Positions 1-11,140 of a stretch of 64,000 bases of DNA are shown piece after piece. The notes under the pieces are model-generated. The model made no database searches. It worked only from the letters and a program-made list of their open reading frames with translations, and was not told the origin of the DNA. Made by a program: the position numbers and the translations under genes. The stretch is from Rhyacophila brunnea (taxonomy: Eukaryota; Arthropoda; Insecta; Trichoptera; Rhyacophilidae): assembly GCA_022495005.1 (NCBI GenBank), contig JAGYXB010000135.1, positions 868,001 through 932,000 of the forward strand. Direction: 5' to 3'. How positions within the stretch are numbered: the stretch's first letter is position 1; every line of letters begins with the position of its first letter.

Positions 1-10
1 TGAAAATATT

Positions 11-247
11 AATAATATTAAATTCTACAGGTTTTTAAAAAGGTTTTGTCGATTGCTATTTCGGTTGTAACACCATTATCAACACTATTCAGATATACTG
101 TTTGCCTTTGCTTAAATACTATACGTATAGATACAGATAGATAGATAGAGTCTCTATCCCAGTTAGCTGAATAGTCTTGATAATGGTGTTAAAACCGAAA
201 AAGCTATCAACAAAACCTTTTAACAACCTGTAGAATTTAATATTATT
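11..247. mobile_element. Foldback (MITE-like) element with about 80-bp inverted arms
   Basis: The left arm (11-92) and right arm (167-247) are reverse complements over about 80 bases with a few mismatches. The outer part carries AATATTAAATTCTACAGG and the inner part carries ACACCATTATCAA and CTATTCAG. The loop (93-166) contains a short GATA-type run near 132-150. No open frame lies inside, so this is a non-autonomous foldback element or MITE. Target-site duplications could not be fixed because the left flank is only 10 bases long. The superfamily is unknown. Confidence 0.8.
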
Positions 248-2771
248 TATATTTTTGTTTCTTGTAAAGAATGTTAAGTTATTAAATCTTGTGAATTAGG
301 TAATCGTTGAATACAAAAAAAGAGTTTATGCAATATTCTTTATTGATATAACCTTAATGCATGCATATACTTTTTTAATTCATTATTTTTAATTCACATT
401 ATTATATCTATAAAATTTTTATTAAAATAATTAAAGTTATATAGATATATATTATGTTAACAGTTTTTAAAGTTATTCGTTTCAAAATTAAAGACAAATG
501 TTTTCATTTTCTGTATGCACACAATAATGGTCTTGGAGTGATTCCATCTATTTGTTTTTTCAGGGCGCAGAGAGATCTTCTCAACTGCCATTCGGTTCTC
601 ATAAAACATTCAACAAAGTAAAGCCTCAGTGTGTTTTTCGAAGAATCGCACAAACGTTTTATAAACTCAAATGATTCGGCAAACTGTCTCGGTAATAGTC
701 GCATCATGCGCTTTTGTAGCTCCATAGCTTCCCAAATTGCATAAATCTTTAACACTGAAGTAGTTTTTAGGCTCAGAAATAAAACAGCATAAGCACTCAC
801 AACTTTTCGCTGAACATAATAGAAGTGTCAGGATCTATAATTGATAACTTTTAAAGAATATCTTTTAAATTACGGCAGTAGTAATGGATTTGACAGTGGC
901 TACCAAATTATTCACACAGTAAACTCAAAACAAATACAGATAAAAATAAATGCAAAGTTTATTAACAGTGATAATGTATTATATTTTGATTTCAAATGAA
1001 ATGTCGGTAGCAAACAATTGATATATTTATTTTTTATCAAAAAGTGTTTCAAGTGATTATGTATATCCTCTTTACTTTCGTATTTTCTTACTTAAATGTT
1101 TTTAAAACAATAATAATCTGTTCAAAGGCCTTATTAATAGGATATATTTTTGTGAGAATCTTTAGGGGGAGTACTATGATAGTGTAGCATTACTGGATAT
1201 ATAAAATATCAAAATAAAAATATCGGAACTAATAAATTTTTCTGATTATGTTTTTAAAATTATACAATACGTATCTTAAAACATTAAAAACAAAAATAAT
1301 AACTTACTAGTTTTTTGAAAATCCGTTATTAGTCGTGTGTTTGCTAAAAATCCGATATTACCTTATTTATCATCTTTTAGTATATTATCATTATAACATA
1401 GATTAATTATTAGTTTTTTTAAGTTTACATAAAGGTTTGTGAATGTGGTTTATGTGGTTTAAAGTAGTATAAAATTAACGTTTTTATGTAGGTACGTACG
1501 TATTGATTAATTAAACCACCTTAAAATGTGAATTATTGTCAAAACGTAATAAATATCATGTTTTGCATTCTGTCCCCCTTAAATTATTTTTTTGTGGTTG
1601 TAAGAAGCATTACAACTAACAGGTACCTACAGCGAATATGATATATGTGGTTAAGTAATAAAATGATATATTAGGTACTATCTACTATTGGTTGCATATA
1701 TTATTATAGTTGGTACCTATTGCTAAAAAAACCTTACTTAATTGTAGATAATTTTTATTTCTTAATAAAAAATAGATTAAAAAATACTATTTCATATAAT
1801 ATGTGATACAAAATAATATAAATCAATTAACTAATTCATTATTTCACTATTGAAAGTAAGTAATAATATAATTATTATCACTTAATTGATATAATTTATA
1901 ATCATAATAAGCGCGACTAGTTTATCCAATAAAAAATCGGTTTAGTAATGTCTTATTGAAGCTGATAGACCATGCCTTCATAGTTATTAAGTTATTTGTA
2001 ATAAGTACTACATAATGTGTTCTATTTTAATTGAAATAATGTTTATCCACCAAGAACTATCAGGTATGACAAGAAAAAATATTAACGTAAACTTCATCAT
2101 TTGAATTACATACTAAACTATATTCTTATACTATAAATAAATTTGAGAATAGCTCAAACTTTTATTTATATGTAAAAGATTTGGAAAGCTTTTTTGCACA
2201 CGAGGCATATCAAACAATTTCCTTACATCTTTTCCTAGAGTTTCCATTCGAATGTAGGAAAAGCCTATTGTAGGATTGTTATTTTTGAAAACGTTTGTAT
2301 CGAAGATGGCGGAAATAAAGCGAACTGGTTCGGCAATCATGAAAAAAACAGTCTGTTGAAAGAAAAACTCCTTCAATTGTTCTGTTGTAAGGAAACCGTT
2401 CTGTTACTATCATTGTATGCAAGTGATTAAATTTAGAATTACTTGTAGTATGTTATTATTGTTCTAAACTTTCAATAAAAGTAGATACTATCACTGATAT
2501 TAACGACTTCAAAATTTGCATTCATGTATTATAATGTCATAATATCGAGTACTTTTGAAATTACTAAGTTTCAAAATACCTCTACTGAAATCGTTTTGTT
2601 TCGAATCCAGAGCCTAAGAAAGTATATGTAATTTTTTTTAAACATTATGTACATATTTAAATCAAGAACATTTATAATTTAATTCAATTATACAATGCGA
2701 AAACATTGTAAAATAACAAGTTTATTTTCGCAAAACTAAAAAATACGTAAAATAAAACATATTTTTTTACT
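248..2771. other. AT-rich non-coding DNA, nothing recognisable
   Basis: This is strongly A/T-rich sequence with stops in every frame. Two longer minus-strand open frames (504-800 and 2131-2376) show no motif I recognise, no start context and no splice signals that would extend them. I do not call them genes. No inverted or tandem repeats stood out. Confidence 0.6.
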
Positions 2772-2988
2772 ATGTCTTATCCTAAGAAGCTCGTATTGAC
2801 CTCCCTAGTATGGACGTTGTATTAATATATTTTTTAATATAAATTAATGTTAGCCACTTGCTCAACCTATTAGATAGTCCTGGTACAACCTGGTCCAAAC
2901 ACACATTGAAAAATAGTATGTGAATTTGCACAACCTGGGATCTACGACTTTATAAGCCAACGCGGTAACCGCTCGGCCATAGTGAGCA
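2772..2988 (-). mobile_element. tRNA-derived SINE, family 1, copy 1
   Basis: Read on the minus strand, the copy starts with a tRNA-like head containing TGGCCGAGCGGTTACCGCG (box A-like). A decayed box B follows near 2935-2945. The family body comes next, with the TTCACATAC and CAATGTGTGTTTGGACC words, the AGGTTGAGCAAGTGGCTAAC block and a terminal TCCATAC/GAGGTC-like tail. The same blocks occur in the same order in the copies near 7783, 23838, 32279, 34393 and 46385. Such SINEs are transcribed by Pol III from the internal boxes and mobilised by a LINE partner. This copy is old and diverged. Confidence 0.75.
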
Positions 2989-3488
2989 TAAATTATTACA
3001 AAACATGAAAAATAAACGTGTTATGAAGTCCACGAATGAGCTTTAGTTTCACTATTTTTATTTAATATTAAATATGATTAAAATACATAAAATATTGTAA
3101 CAGGCTAAAAGACATCTTTTAGACTCTTGTTTTAGAATATTAGAAAATAAATTGGATCTAGTGGGGTCCCGGCACTGTATTTTTCAATGAAAATATTGAT
3201 AAAAAAAAATTTAAATTCTTCACATTGGATTATATAGTAAAAAATACTATAAATAATTTGTATCATATTATATATCTTATTGATACAAAAATAATAAATA
3301 ACAAAAACAAAACTGAAATCCTCCAAGGGTTATTTTGATCATAAAATTATTATTTAATATAATTTATCAGTAATAAATAAAACAGAACTATTTAAAATTT
3401 GTTTCTTATAAAATTGTGTTAAGCTAAATATTTATTGAACTGTTCGTGAAAGATTCTTTGGATAAAATATTTATGTACGTAACTTTTT
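2989..3488. other. AT-rich spacer, nothing recognisable
   Basis: This is A/T-rich sequence with poly-A and poly-T tracts. No gene, repeat arm or tRNA-like box is visible. Confidence 0.5.
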
Positions 3489-3988
3489 GAGGGAATCCTT
3501 ATGCCAACAGATAACCTAGTGGAAAAATACGAAGCTTGCAATTTGAGATTTTGTTAATTTGCAATTATAACTAATAAATATGTATCTTAAAATAAAAAGG
3601 ATTTCAAGTTAATATACATATATATTTTTTATAAAAATCTATGTTTTTTAAAATAAATATAAAAAATAATAAAACGATGAATTAGTCAAAAATCTAAACG
3701 GTCAAAAGTTGAAAACTGAAAAAACTAAAATTTTAATAAAAAATATGACCATCAAAATAATGTAATAATAACGTAACTTATGACATAAATATGCTAAAAA
3801 ATTAAATTTATTTTATAATTGTTAGTTTATCTTTAACTTAAAAAAATCTTTTTAATGTTTTCAGATACTTACATAATATTATTTATTAATTAATACCGTT
3901 GAAATTGTAAATTATCAAAAAAAAAAATCTCAAATTGCAAGCTTCGTATTTTTCCGCTAGGTTCTCTGTTAGCATAAGGATCCCCCTT
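3489..3988. mobile_element. 500-bp MITE with about 70-bp terminal inverted repeats, possibly TTAA-type
   Basis: The left arm (3489 to about 3556) and right arm (about 3918-3988) are reverse complements. They share ATCCTTATGCCAACAGA-like and AATACGAAGCTTGCAATTTG blocks with only a few mismatches. The interior is A/T-rich and has no open frame. The right end reads CCCCCTTAA outward, and the left end reads TTGAGGG where TTAAGGG would be expected. This suggests a decayed TTAA target duplication of the piggyBac kind. The element in 37358-38250 ends the same way, but its arm sequence differs. Confidence 0.8.
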
Positions 3989-4319
3989 AAGAGCATTACT
4001 TTTATAGTATTTATTTAGTATAGGTGTCTACTCGTAATATAAACCAATTAAAAAAAGACAGAGCCAGAATTAATTCATAACTAGATTGACATATCGGGGT
4101 AACTGTAATTTTTTTTTCTTGTAACAGAGAAGAATTTTAAGCATGTACATTTTGTATACAGGTTAAAAAGTGATGAAAAAAATATTTAATAATAAATGAC
4201 ATCCCAACAAAATAATTGAATAAAATCAATGAAAAAACAATATGTTTGACAATTAATATAAAAAATATACCACGCTTAAAAAAAACGTTGTAGTTAATAT
4301 ATTGACATTCGTAAAATTT
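3989..4319. other. AT-rich spacer
   Basis: No coding or repeat structure was recognised in this stretch. Confidence 0.5.
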
Positions 4320-4540
4320 TCTTTTAGCGTTTTTATACGCACACCGTGGGCAATCGTGTTCGTGAAAGCTTCGTTACTTTACAATAAGCCTCGACGGCTT
4401 TCGTGTTTCTCATAAATAAAGAAGCCTTCTTCCGTCTCTTTTTGTGCGACGGTGGTTCCCCGCAGCGGTTCGCGTGTACCCTTCGTGCGCTCTCCCGCGA
4501 ACATATTGTTTAAAAGAATGGAGGAACAATGCCGGGCCCG
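4320..4540. other. GC-richer island, candidate conserved non-coding DNA
   Basis: The stretch is visibly richer in G/C and CpG than the flanks (GCGACGGTGG, CCCGCAGCGG, GCTCTCCCGCGAAC). It has no long open frame and no repeat arms, and I saw no second copy in the window. Islands of this size standing out of an A/T-rich gene desert are typical of conserved regulatory DNA. That role is inferred only. Confidence 0.35.
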
Positions 4541-4737
4541 TTTTTTAGATGTACTATTGATAGGCCGCCAATCGTTGACTGCTTATGATTACAAATCACA
4601 AATTTTATGAGTGATTCTGGAGTTGCAATAAATTATGCAATACTTACTTTAAAAACAAATAATTTTTAAATGATTCAATTTATGTATTGCCTAGGTATAT
4701 AAAAACATTTCTCTCGTTAACCGATGCCTAAATGCCG

Positions 4738-4845
4738 TGTCCACACTGCTAACAACTTGCTGGCAACCTCATTAAATTTCACGATAATTATCAAGTTTAA
4801 TCAAAATTTAATGAGGTTGCCAGTAATTTCTTGCCAATGTGGACA
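4738..4845. mobile_element. Small foldback MITE, about 108 bp
   Basis: The left arm starts with TGTCCACACTG and runs through GGCAACCTCATTAAATTT. The right arm (about 4803-4845) is its reverse complement with a few mismatches and ends in TGTGGACA. The loop is about 24 bases. The open frame 4724-4984 only reads through this hairpin. No target duplication is clear. Confidence 0.75.
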
Positions 4846-5689
4846 GAGTCTACTCACTTCTTGGATTCAGGGTTTGATTGCCGGTGATTTCATAATACAA
4901 TTATGTGTTTTTGTGATGGATTCTACTAAAGTAATAATTATCAACCTTTATAGTATTCCAAAAAACCACGAACCAATATTTTAGAAGGTAATGGTTGAAG
5001 AACAAGTTAGTAAAAATAACGAGGAAACTACTGAGTGAGTTAACAGATTCCTATTATCAACAAAAGATTTAAAAATAATGTCAATATCATTATCAGATTT
5101 ATTTATGAACACAGCTATTATTGCCCTCCAAGTTTTAGCATCACCAATCACTTTGTGGAAATAAATACTTATAGCTGCCAGTTTCTTATAGATTTATCAG
5201 AGGACATGACATACAGATAGCAGAATATCAGTTTTTTCGTATACCAGATATTATAACAATAAATAACATCGTTTCAAGAGTTAATAATATATAAATTGTC
5301 CTTAAATATTATAAGTAATAAAAAGCCTAAGGTGAAAAAAATATTAAAAATATTATTTAAATCGTAAAATAATATATATATATATATTATTCATTTATGT
5401 TGATTCCAAAAAAATCAACACAAAAATTATCATGAAAAATTAAAAAATATTATATTCTGGGTCCACAATATAAAATTTTTAAGGTATTTATTTAAATTTT
5501 ATTATTAAAAATATAAAATACTATATTATTATATTATAAAACACATTTTTATATACTATTATTTCAATTAAGGAAATAACAGCGTATTAATTTTCAAACG
5601 ATAAGTATACTATATCAGTATATATCTAACTAGGAGTCCGATGAAAGAATATTTTAAATTTAGTTTTTCCTTACAAGAAAATGACAGAA
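4846..5689. other. AT-rich DNA with a short (AT)n run
   Basis: The stretch is A/T-rich with an AT dinucleotide run near 5372-5388 and several poly-A tracts. No gene or element was recognised. Confidence 0.5.
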
Positions 5690-5900
5690 ACATAAAATAT
5701 ACACAGAGAAAGACATCACGACGGGGTTTAGATCGCTTCGGGAAAATAGTATAACATCGAGGTGTACCCGACACGCCACGGGCGACATACGTCCAGGGAG
5801 GAAAACAACAAAAAACAGCGAACACCGGTCGAAAATACGCCACGCGCCATTACCCTAACTTCCTCGTGTATGTATGGTAGACGCCGGTCCGGACATGGCC
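5690..5900. other. GC-richer island
   Basis: It contains CGACGGGG, CGACACGCCACGGGCGAC and CGCCACGCGCC words in an otherwise A/T-rich setting. Two minus-strand open frames overlap each other here in different frames, which argues against coding. It is a candidate conserved non-coding element, not proven. Confidence 0.3.
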
Positions 5901-7782
5901 TGCACTGAGAATTGTTATATTGGATGGACATTATCGAGAAAAGTGAGTTATATTGATGAAAGCTGAAACTTTATTTGGTTTTCTGTGTCTGAAAACTGTA
6001 TTTGAGTTTCAGTATTTTCATGTTTATTTGATGTTTCTTAAATATTTCAAATAATATATTCTATGTTCAACAGTCAAAGTAGAGTATTATAATATATTAA
6101 GTAGGTATGTACATAAGTGACTAGTCAACAATTTAGTACGTCAAATATATTTTTACAAGATAGGCTATATATTACAAGGCTATATATTATTAGGTGATAT
6201 ATTACAAGTATGGCTAATTATTTAAAGATAAGTAGGTTTTGGAAGAAACTGCACTATATATATGCTTATATCCACTGCACTGTTCGGGAAAAGTATTAAT
6301 AAAAATAAATGATGATTGGTAATATCTAATAGAAAATGGGACAAGAAGAAAAGTTATATAAAATACCTACTAAGAAACTAATGTCAATACTACGAAGAAA
6401 AACATGGAGCAATTATTAAAATTATTGTCATAATCAACATCTAGTGTTTATCAATTTCTGCTATTACGTTAAGTAATTGTAATTTGTTTTATCATACATA
6501 ATATTATTTACAACAATATTTAACATCACTGTATTTTTAATATATGTGAAATTTAATATAGAGACTATTCGAATAAAAGAAATTCGGAAAATATTGTAGG
6601 TACTACTTATAGATGTTAAATTATTTAGATTTTATTTCTGATAAAAGTTAGTCAATTTTTTCAGTTAGTTGATTCCTTTGTCGATCAAAAGGCGTTAAAT
6701 TACTTGATTATTTTTTTTTTGCTTTGAATTGAAATTTTTAAGAATAACAGTGGTTGATTCTACACAGCCTCAAAAGACAAGATGTAAGAAAGATGTTCCA
6801 ATTAAGGCAGCCGTCCCAATTAGCGATACCAAAAGAAAAATGCAAATTACACGGGTGTTCATTGCCCGGTCTTATTGTGTCTGTAGACGATGTCCTGCGC
6901 CCTGTATAACAAAATACGTTTTTGTTTTTCAATTCATTATTATTTGTACACCTTTCATTACAACCAAGCGGTATATTTATACTTTTGAGCCAAAGAAAAG
7001 GGATGCAAAAGCTCGGTGGAAGTTCTCTTATCGAAACCGCAGCTTTTTAACAGTTAGCTCTAATTAGCTTTGACAACATAAGTTTCTGACTTCGTTCATA
7101 ATGAAATATTATGAAAAGTTTTACTCGACAAATTTCTCACTCCACTGTCTTATATCTGCCAAAGAAATATACTATTATAATAATTTAAAACCAAATTCCG
7201 AATATTTTTTTTTACATAATAATATGTTTTAATATCATTTCCAAAACAGTCTCTACACATGTGGCCAAGATTCGATAATAAGCAATTTTATTATAACGTT
7301 ATTATCATAAAGTATACATAACAATAATCTAACATGTCGTACTTTCTATTTATAAAAAAATCACACATTAAGTTTAGTACGTAATTCAATTATGTACCTA
7401 CACTGCAAAAAATTATCGAAATCTATAAATATTATTAGGTTTTTTATATGAATTCGTAATTAATATGGGTAAAACATTAGTGATTAGCTCCGCACTTTTG
7501 TGAAATAAGAAAAAATAGTTTCTCTCTATCTTAATTATACTTATATTATATAATATTATTATTATTAATAATAATTACCACTTAAACTTTAGATGCATAT
7601 AGTTCACCAAGCATCAAAGCGTTTTTGGGTATCCAAATATTTCTAAGAGTGTGTAACCTGTAAGTATAAATTATAATACCACATGATTGAAACTAACATG
7701 TAATATTAGGTACGGTAGGTACTTACCTACCGACTATGAATAATATATTTTTTAATATAATAAAAATAATCCTATTTTTAAA
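5901..7782. other. AT-rich DNA, nothing recognisable
   Basis: A short local duplication of GGCTATATATTA is seen near 6165-6190. A palindromic GTAGGTACTTACCTAC, of a kind common in this genome, lies near 7712-7727. The open frame 6729-7067 is basic and low in complexity, with an overlapping antisense frame, and has no recognisable domain. Confidence 0.5.
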
Positions 7783-8016
7783 CGATGTCCGATCATAAGA
7801 ATAACACATTATGAGCCTACACGGAATAGAGGTTGTATTAACAAATTGTATTTTTTTTACGAGAAATAGGTGTTAGCCAAGTGGTCAACGTAATAGATAT
7901 ATGTATAGTATAGGTGCAAACATACATTGAAAATCAGCATGTGAATTTATCAGACCTGGGACTCAAATCCGGGACCCACGATATAATAGGTCTGGCGCGT
8001 AACTGCTTGGCCTATA
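7783..8016 (-). mobile_element. tRNA-derived SINE, family 1, copy 2
   Basis: On the minus strand the head (about 7955-8016) carries AGGCCAAGCAGTTACGCG (box A-like), then GGGTCCCGG and GATTTGAGTCCC (box B-like). The family body follows, with AATTCACATGCTGATTTTC and TTGACCACTTGGCTAAC. The tail near 7783-7850 carries the CCTCTATTCCGTG and CGGACATC words shared with the 23838 copy. It appears nearly full length for this family (about 230 bp). Confidence 0.8.
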
Positions 8017-8430
8017 TAAAACACTTTAGTCTTTTCTGAATATAAGAGAATACAATTCCGCATTATATTTTTGACTGTATATACGTATACTAGCAGGTTG
8101 ATCGCTACCTAAGTATGTATAATATTGTTATTATGTTTGTTTGTCATATCAAGTAACCTCAATTCAACAGTAACTAGCTTTTCCCTTTGATAAAATAATA
8201 CAGTCGTTAAAAACCGTTAAAAATGCAACCCATTCAAAGCTTTACGTCAAAACATTTAGGTATGTAAAAGAAAAATTATTTTTGTGAAATATTAGGAAAA
8301 CCTTCTCATTTTTCATATATTTTTTTGACTTAAAAATGTCATGCTTGAATATTTTTCAAATTCTAAAAGAAAACATGTTTTCGTCTTGTTCTCACAAGAA
8401 TGAGACATTATAATATGACGTATACTTAAT
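8017..8430. other. AT-rich spacer
   Basis: No gene, repeat or RNA feature was recognised. Confidence 0.5.
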
Positions 8431-8560
8431 CATTAAAATTTAATTTTTCTCCTCAGCAGTCAGAAATTCCACGTCTCTCATTCTTGTCACCTCTTTACTC
8501 TCCCTTCCCTCCATTCCTCAACTTCCTTTCGACTTGACAAGCGAGGGCCCTTTTGAAAGA
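8431..8560 (+). other. Pyrimidine-rich tract after a 3' splice-site-like sequence
   Basis: The T-rich run ending in TTTTTCTCCTCAG near 8445-8457 resembles a 3' splice acceptor. It is followed by an unusual C/T-rich stretch (about 8470-8530, CTCTTTACTCTCCCTTCCC). The downstream frame has no recognised domain and no ATG at its beginning. This could be a non-coding exon edge or simply a polypyrimidine repeat. The evidence is weak. Confidence 0.2.
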
Positions 8561-8844
8561 AAAGGCATTCCTCGGATAAATTATCATTCCTGCGAATTTG
8601 GCTTACCTCCATTCCGTAAACGATTGAATGCGAAATATCAATATTTTAAAGTTTATAAAATTAGCAATGTAGAATATATTTATTGGTGGGATCTACCTCG
8701 AAGCATCATAACAAAGTGACGTCATAATATAGAGGTGTCACGTTTTTTGTCAACATCTATTTTATTAAAAACGAAATACAGGTTATAGAAGTTAATCACC
8801 GAGAATTTATATCATAATTTCAGTAAACTAAATTTCCGTACTGT

Positions 8845-8880
8845 ACCCGGGTGCTTTACCACTCAGCTACAAGTGTAGTC
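8845..8880 (-). repeat. tRNA-like fragment (box A half)
   Basis: On the minus strand the sequence TAGCTGAGTGGTAAAGCACC resembles the D-arm (box A) half of a tRNA. No matching anticodon stem or T-arm follows, so it is not a functional tRNA gene. It is most likely a SINE remnant. Confidence 0.35.
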
Positions 8881-9973
8881 AAGCAAATAGAGAAAAATCA
8901 ACATATTTATTAGCCCAGACGCAAACTAAAATATAAGGAATATATGTTAAAAATAAACTGTATATTTTTAATATTTACAAATAATATATGTAAATATTTA
9001 TTAACCTATCATAATGTACACGGAGTCCTCTGTTAATAGTATGAGTAGTCTAGAAATTTAAATTTAAAAAACAATTGCATTAAGAGCATACATCAGTGAA
9101 ATTTTCAACAATAGGTTTGACATAATTTCGAACTCGTTGACAATCGGAGAGCGATAGTCGCGCTGTGAGCACGTCAATTTATTTTGTGATGGCGTCGGAG
9201 GAATATATTCTTAAATCGTGTAAATATGACTAAAAAACGTTACGCATTTACTCGAAAAAGAAAACATGTCAATGAATATATTGATATTATTACTAATATA
9301 ATAATAAACATAACAATAAATGGACGCATGTTGAATTTTTATGACAAATTATGTTTTATTCGTCACGCGTCGTTTGCACAATCTGCGCATCGCGTAGTCA
9401 CGATCTTTTTAGACCATGCCTCAGCTGAAATATAGTCTTAAGTGACACATGTTGCGTCGATTATAATGAAGGTCCTACGTTCCAAGGTATTGAACCGACA
9501 CTTGAAACGCATCCTGTACAAAAGGCCTGTTGTCACAATATAAGGTAAGGAGATCTGGTACATGACTAAAAGCATTGAAAGAGTGTTAGGCTCATTTAAG
9601 TGGAACGTGCTGTGTGGTATCGTTGGATCTATCAATGAAACACGGTTGGGGTCGAGACGAATATACAATTACGACCCATACGTTTTGTATGGGGGCTCGC
9701 ACATAGTACTAAATTCAATAATTTTTTTAAGCAATGATTGTTAAGTATTTTGCAATATTGTTTGAAGGATGAAAACAAATCGTCTTTAGCGCATTTATGA
9801 TGTAAGACATGAAACTGTTTTTTTCACTTGCATTTATAATAATATATTTTATAAAATACCGAAAAATGGAAATTCAGGTCGTTACTCGTAGCAACGATTT
9901 CTTTTGTAGAGCATTATTTTATTTTCTCTATTTAAATTATAAAACAGTATGTAGGTACATAGGTGTAAGTGTC
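8881..9973. other. AT-rich DNA with a modest GC-richer patch
   Basis: The 9120-9200 patch is GC-richer and includes an ATGGCGTCGGAGGAA start-like word opening a frame of only 14 codons. Nothing here supports a gene. The three short frames between 9226 and 9744 overlap on both strands and match nothing I recognise. Confidence 0.4.
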
Positions 9974-10347
9974 ATCATCATCATCAGCCGGGGTCAATCC
10001 ACTGCCGGACGAAGGCCTCCCCAAGCTTCTTCCAACTCTCTCGGTCCACGTTCGCTGCCACGTATTTCCGCCGAACTTTATCAGTTCGTTTTTGGGCGAC
10101 CCTGTGGCCGTTTCGTGCCCATTGGGTACCACTGGATGACGGCATTTGCCTTTCCGCGAGCAATGTGCCCCGTTTATCTCCATTTCAGCTGTTTGGCAAC
10201 GTCTATTACATCGCGTACTTCTATCTGCTTCCTAACCCATTCGTTTCTCTTACGGTCCTTTCGCGTGATGCCCAACATACACCTCTCCATGCCTCGCTGT
10301 GTGACTCTTAGCCTTTGAACATCTCTCGTATTGAGGGTCCATGCTGT
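9974..10347 (-). pseudogene. 3' fragment of an RTE-like non-LTR retrotransposon (reverse transcriptase C-terminus)
   Basis: The minus-strand translation begins near 10347 with AWTLNTRDVQRLRVTQ, the counterpart of the YGSETWTL region after the reverse transcriptase catalytic core. It continues through MERCMLGITRKDRKRNEW and DVAKQLKWR. A stop codon then stands where the family has W in R-W-A-G-H (TAA for TGG), followed in frame by TGHIARGKANAVIQWYPMG and GRPKTN. A shift follows, and the expected end KKLGEAFVRQWIDPG is read in another frame. A (TGA)n-type 3' tail lies at about 9973-9990, as in RTE elements. The catalytic domain and endonuclease are absent, which is classic 5' truncation. It is a dead copy. 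The family call is firm; the exact clade is inferred. Confidence 0.88.
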
Positions 10348-11039
10348 AAGTGTAATATTATGTAAGTATTTCAATGTATGTTACATACAACTTACATGAT
10401 GTGCATAATAGAACAACTCACAAAGCAGGTGTAAACGGTGCACATTTCAACATACGTAACGAGCCATCAAAACGTCTGAATAAATAAAATATATTAAACT
10501 GACACCGTGAAGAAAATAATATACGCTCTCAAGACATTTTTAAGTCCGCTTCGGGCTACATTAATTTCTCTCTTTCATCTTGCGCCACTGTTGGCAAAAA
10601 CGGCAAGCACTCGTGAGGTACAATTGGATACAGTAGCGCAAAAATGAACCATCCCACACTTTGTATACAATTAAGTATGTACAAAATATACATAAAAAAT
10701 ATGAAAATTATATAATTGGATAACACATGGAATCTATTGCTATCTTCATAAAAATTCAATTAATTCAATGGTATATAGAAGACATATTGTGCGTATATAT
10801 TATATGGGACGTGTGTATGCATCATGTACATAAATCATATTCATATACTTTTTTTCAATGTTTGTAGGAATAGCATGAATACAATAAAATGAGAAAATAA
10901 CTAACACCCATTCTAATAAAATACTGATTAGATACTTTTTGTTCGTGAAACTATATAGTATGTATGTATGCTCTACCCTAGAGTGGCAAAAATTGTAAAT
11001 TACTTAATAAAGGTGCCTATACAGTGTTAAAAATTGTGA
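10348..11039. other. AT-rich DNA with a small hairpin near 10573-10648
   Basis: TTTCATCTTGCGCCACTGT (10573-10591) and ACAGTAGCGCAAAAATGAA (10630-10648) are near-perfect reverse complements around a 38-base loop. This could be a very small foldback element. Nothing else was recognised. Confidence 0.4.
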
Positions 11040-11140
11040 AAAACATATGACACTGGACAAGACTCAAACCTGAATCCATCACACTTCAACCAATGTGCAT
11101 TGCCAATTTAACCACCTGCGCCTAGCCAACTCAAGCTCTC
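11040..11140 (-). mobile_element. tRNA-headed SINE fragment, family 2
   Basis: On the minus strand a tRNA-like head (GTTGGCTAGGCGCAGGTGG, then CAGGTTTGAGTCTTGTCC as box B) is followed by GTGTCATATG and an A/T-rich tail. The box B-tail junction (GTC..GGTGTCATAT) matches the minus-oriented half at 13525-13560. This supports a shared SINE family. Confidence 0.55.

Noticed and set aside
504..800. 98-codon minus-strand frame
   Set aside because: I recognise no domain, nothing around it looks like a promoter or splice site, and this length can occur by chance in 64 kb.
2131..2376. 81-codon minus-strand frame with a plausible protein-like composition
   Set aside because: It has no recognised motif and no supporting splice or start signals. 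It could be a decayed transposon piece but cannot be supported.
6729..7067. 112-codon plus-strand frame
   Set aside because: The composition is Lys/Arg/Thr-rich without motifs, and an antisense frame overlaps it. There is no evidence of coding.
9809..10318. Longest open frame in the window (169 codons, plus strand)
   Set aside because: It is antisense to the retrotransposon fragment at 9974-10347, whose minus-strand protein is clearly recognisable.
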